From Plantactinospora soyae (lineage in GTDB: Bacteria > Actinomycetota > Actinomycetes > Mycobacteriales > Micromonosporaceae), in the NCBI RefSeq assembly GCF_014874095.1, contig NZ_JADBEB010000001.1, positions 4,092,001-4,156,000 of the forward strand: 64,000 nucleotides of DNA, written 5' to 3'. Positions within the stretch are counted from its first letter, which is position 1, and each line of letters starts with the position of its first letter. Position numbers and translations under genes: made by a program. A model generated the notes under the pieces. That model had not been told where the DNA came from. It saw only the letters and a list, made by a program, of their open reading frames with translations, and did no database searches. Shown here one piece after another: positions 63,899-64,000 of the stretch.

Positions 63899-64000
63899 TC
63901 AGGCGACCAGGTCGAGTTCGCGGACCTGACGCCGGATCGTCCGGAGCCGGGCGGCGGTGATTCCGAGTTCCTGGGCGACGTCGGCGTCGCTCGCCTCCGG
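63899..64000 (-). CDS. HTH-containing protein, C-terminal fragment (runs off right edge)
   Basis: Only the last 33 codons are inside the window, with stop TGA at 63899-63901. The translation ASDADVAQELGITAARLRTI followed by RRQVRELDLVA looks like the end of a helix-turn-helix domain. The family cannot be determined from this part. Confidence 0.55.
   Translation of the reverse strand, partial: PEASDADVAQELGITAARLRTIRRQVRELDLVA

Overview
The window reads as the chromosome of a high-GC actinomycete, most likely a member of the Micromonosporaceae. The evidence is very high GC in third codon positions, frequent GTG starts, dense short intergenic gaps, actinobacteria-only families (DUF3039, DUF3093, DUF3099, DUF3159, DUF3710, DUF4193, Cei-like LytR_C), an IdeR/DtxR regulator with all metal ligands, and a paired SigA/SigB system. 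The AGGAAGGGCCCCTTCCT palindromes near the right end also recall intergenic repeats of Micromonospora; that comparison is from memory. I see no rRNA, tRNA, CRISPR array, integrase or transposase, so this is core plus lineage-specific chromosome rather than a mobile island.

Layout. 1-8 kb: mixed metabolism and regulation (DUF2332 tail, MFS exporter, SRPBCC protein, DUF5522, lipoprotein, ideR, sulfurtransferase, AcuC-type deacetylase, Tat-exported LD-carboxypeptidase). 7.8-11.4 kb: a TetR regulator with an extra C-terminal resolvase-type HTH, divergent from an ABC exporter pair. 11.5-20 kb: sigB, a Spo0M-like protein, dtd, a methyltransferase, a CPBP protease and a two-component pair whose kinase carries a second, degenerate kinase half. 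20-25 kb: secreted proteins (AA10 LPMO, seven-repeat beta-propeller, a membrane-anchored orphan). A 47-bp sequence lies upstream of two of them in the same orientation.

25-35 kb: an ASCH-HTH protein with a HhH-GPD glycosylase, LtrA, a BrnT/BrnA-like toxin-antitoxin pair, psuG-psuK, a TRIC channel and a DEAD/DEAH helicase. 35.5-53 kb: a conserved actinobacterial core block (sigA, suhB, cei, DUF4193, DUF3093, dut, DUF3710, OB-fold, DUF3159, ceoC, ceoB, KimA-like permease, TRAM methyltransferase, dxs). From memory its order and orientations match M. tuberculosis Rv2682c-Rv2703, with local insertions (a 275-aa membrane protein, an RNA ligase, a small membrane protein). 53-64 kb: a lipoprotein, three paralogous GT-C-like membrane proteins, a PQQ-like propeller protein and an OmpR-type two-component system, ending in a partial HTH gene.

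How genes work together: potassium homeostasis (KimA-like importer opposite two RCK proteins); envelope and secretion (LD-carboxypeptidase, LPMO, Cei, GT-C-like trio); nucleotide sanitation and salvage (dut, psuG/psuK, HhH-GPD); transcriptional control (SigA, SigB, IdeR, two two-component systems). The least explained items are the repeated 47-bp leader element, the double-headed kinase, the SigA/SigB near-identical DNA tract and the GT-C-like cluster.
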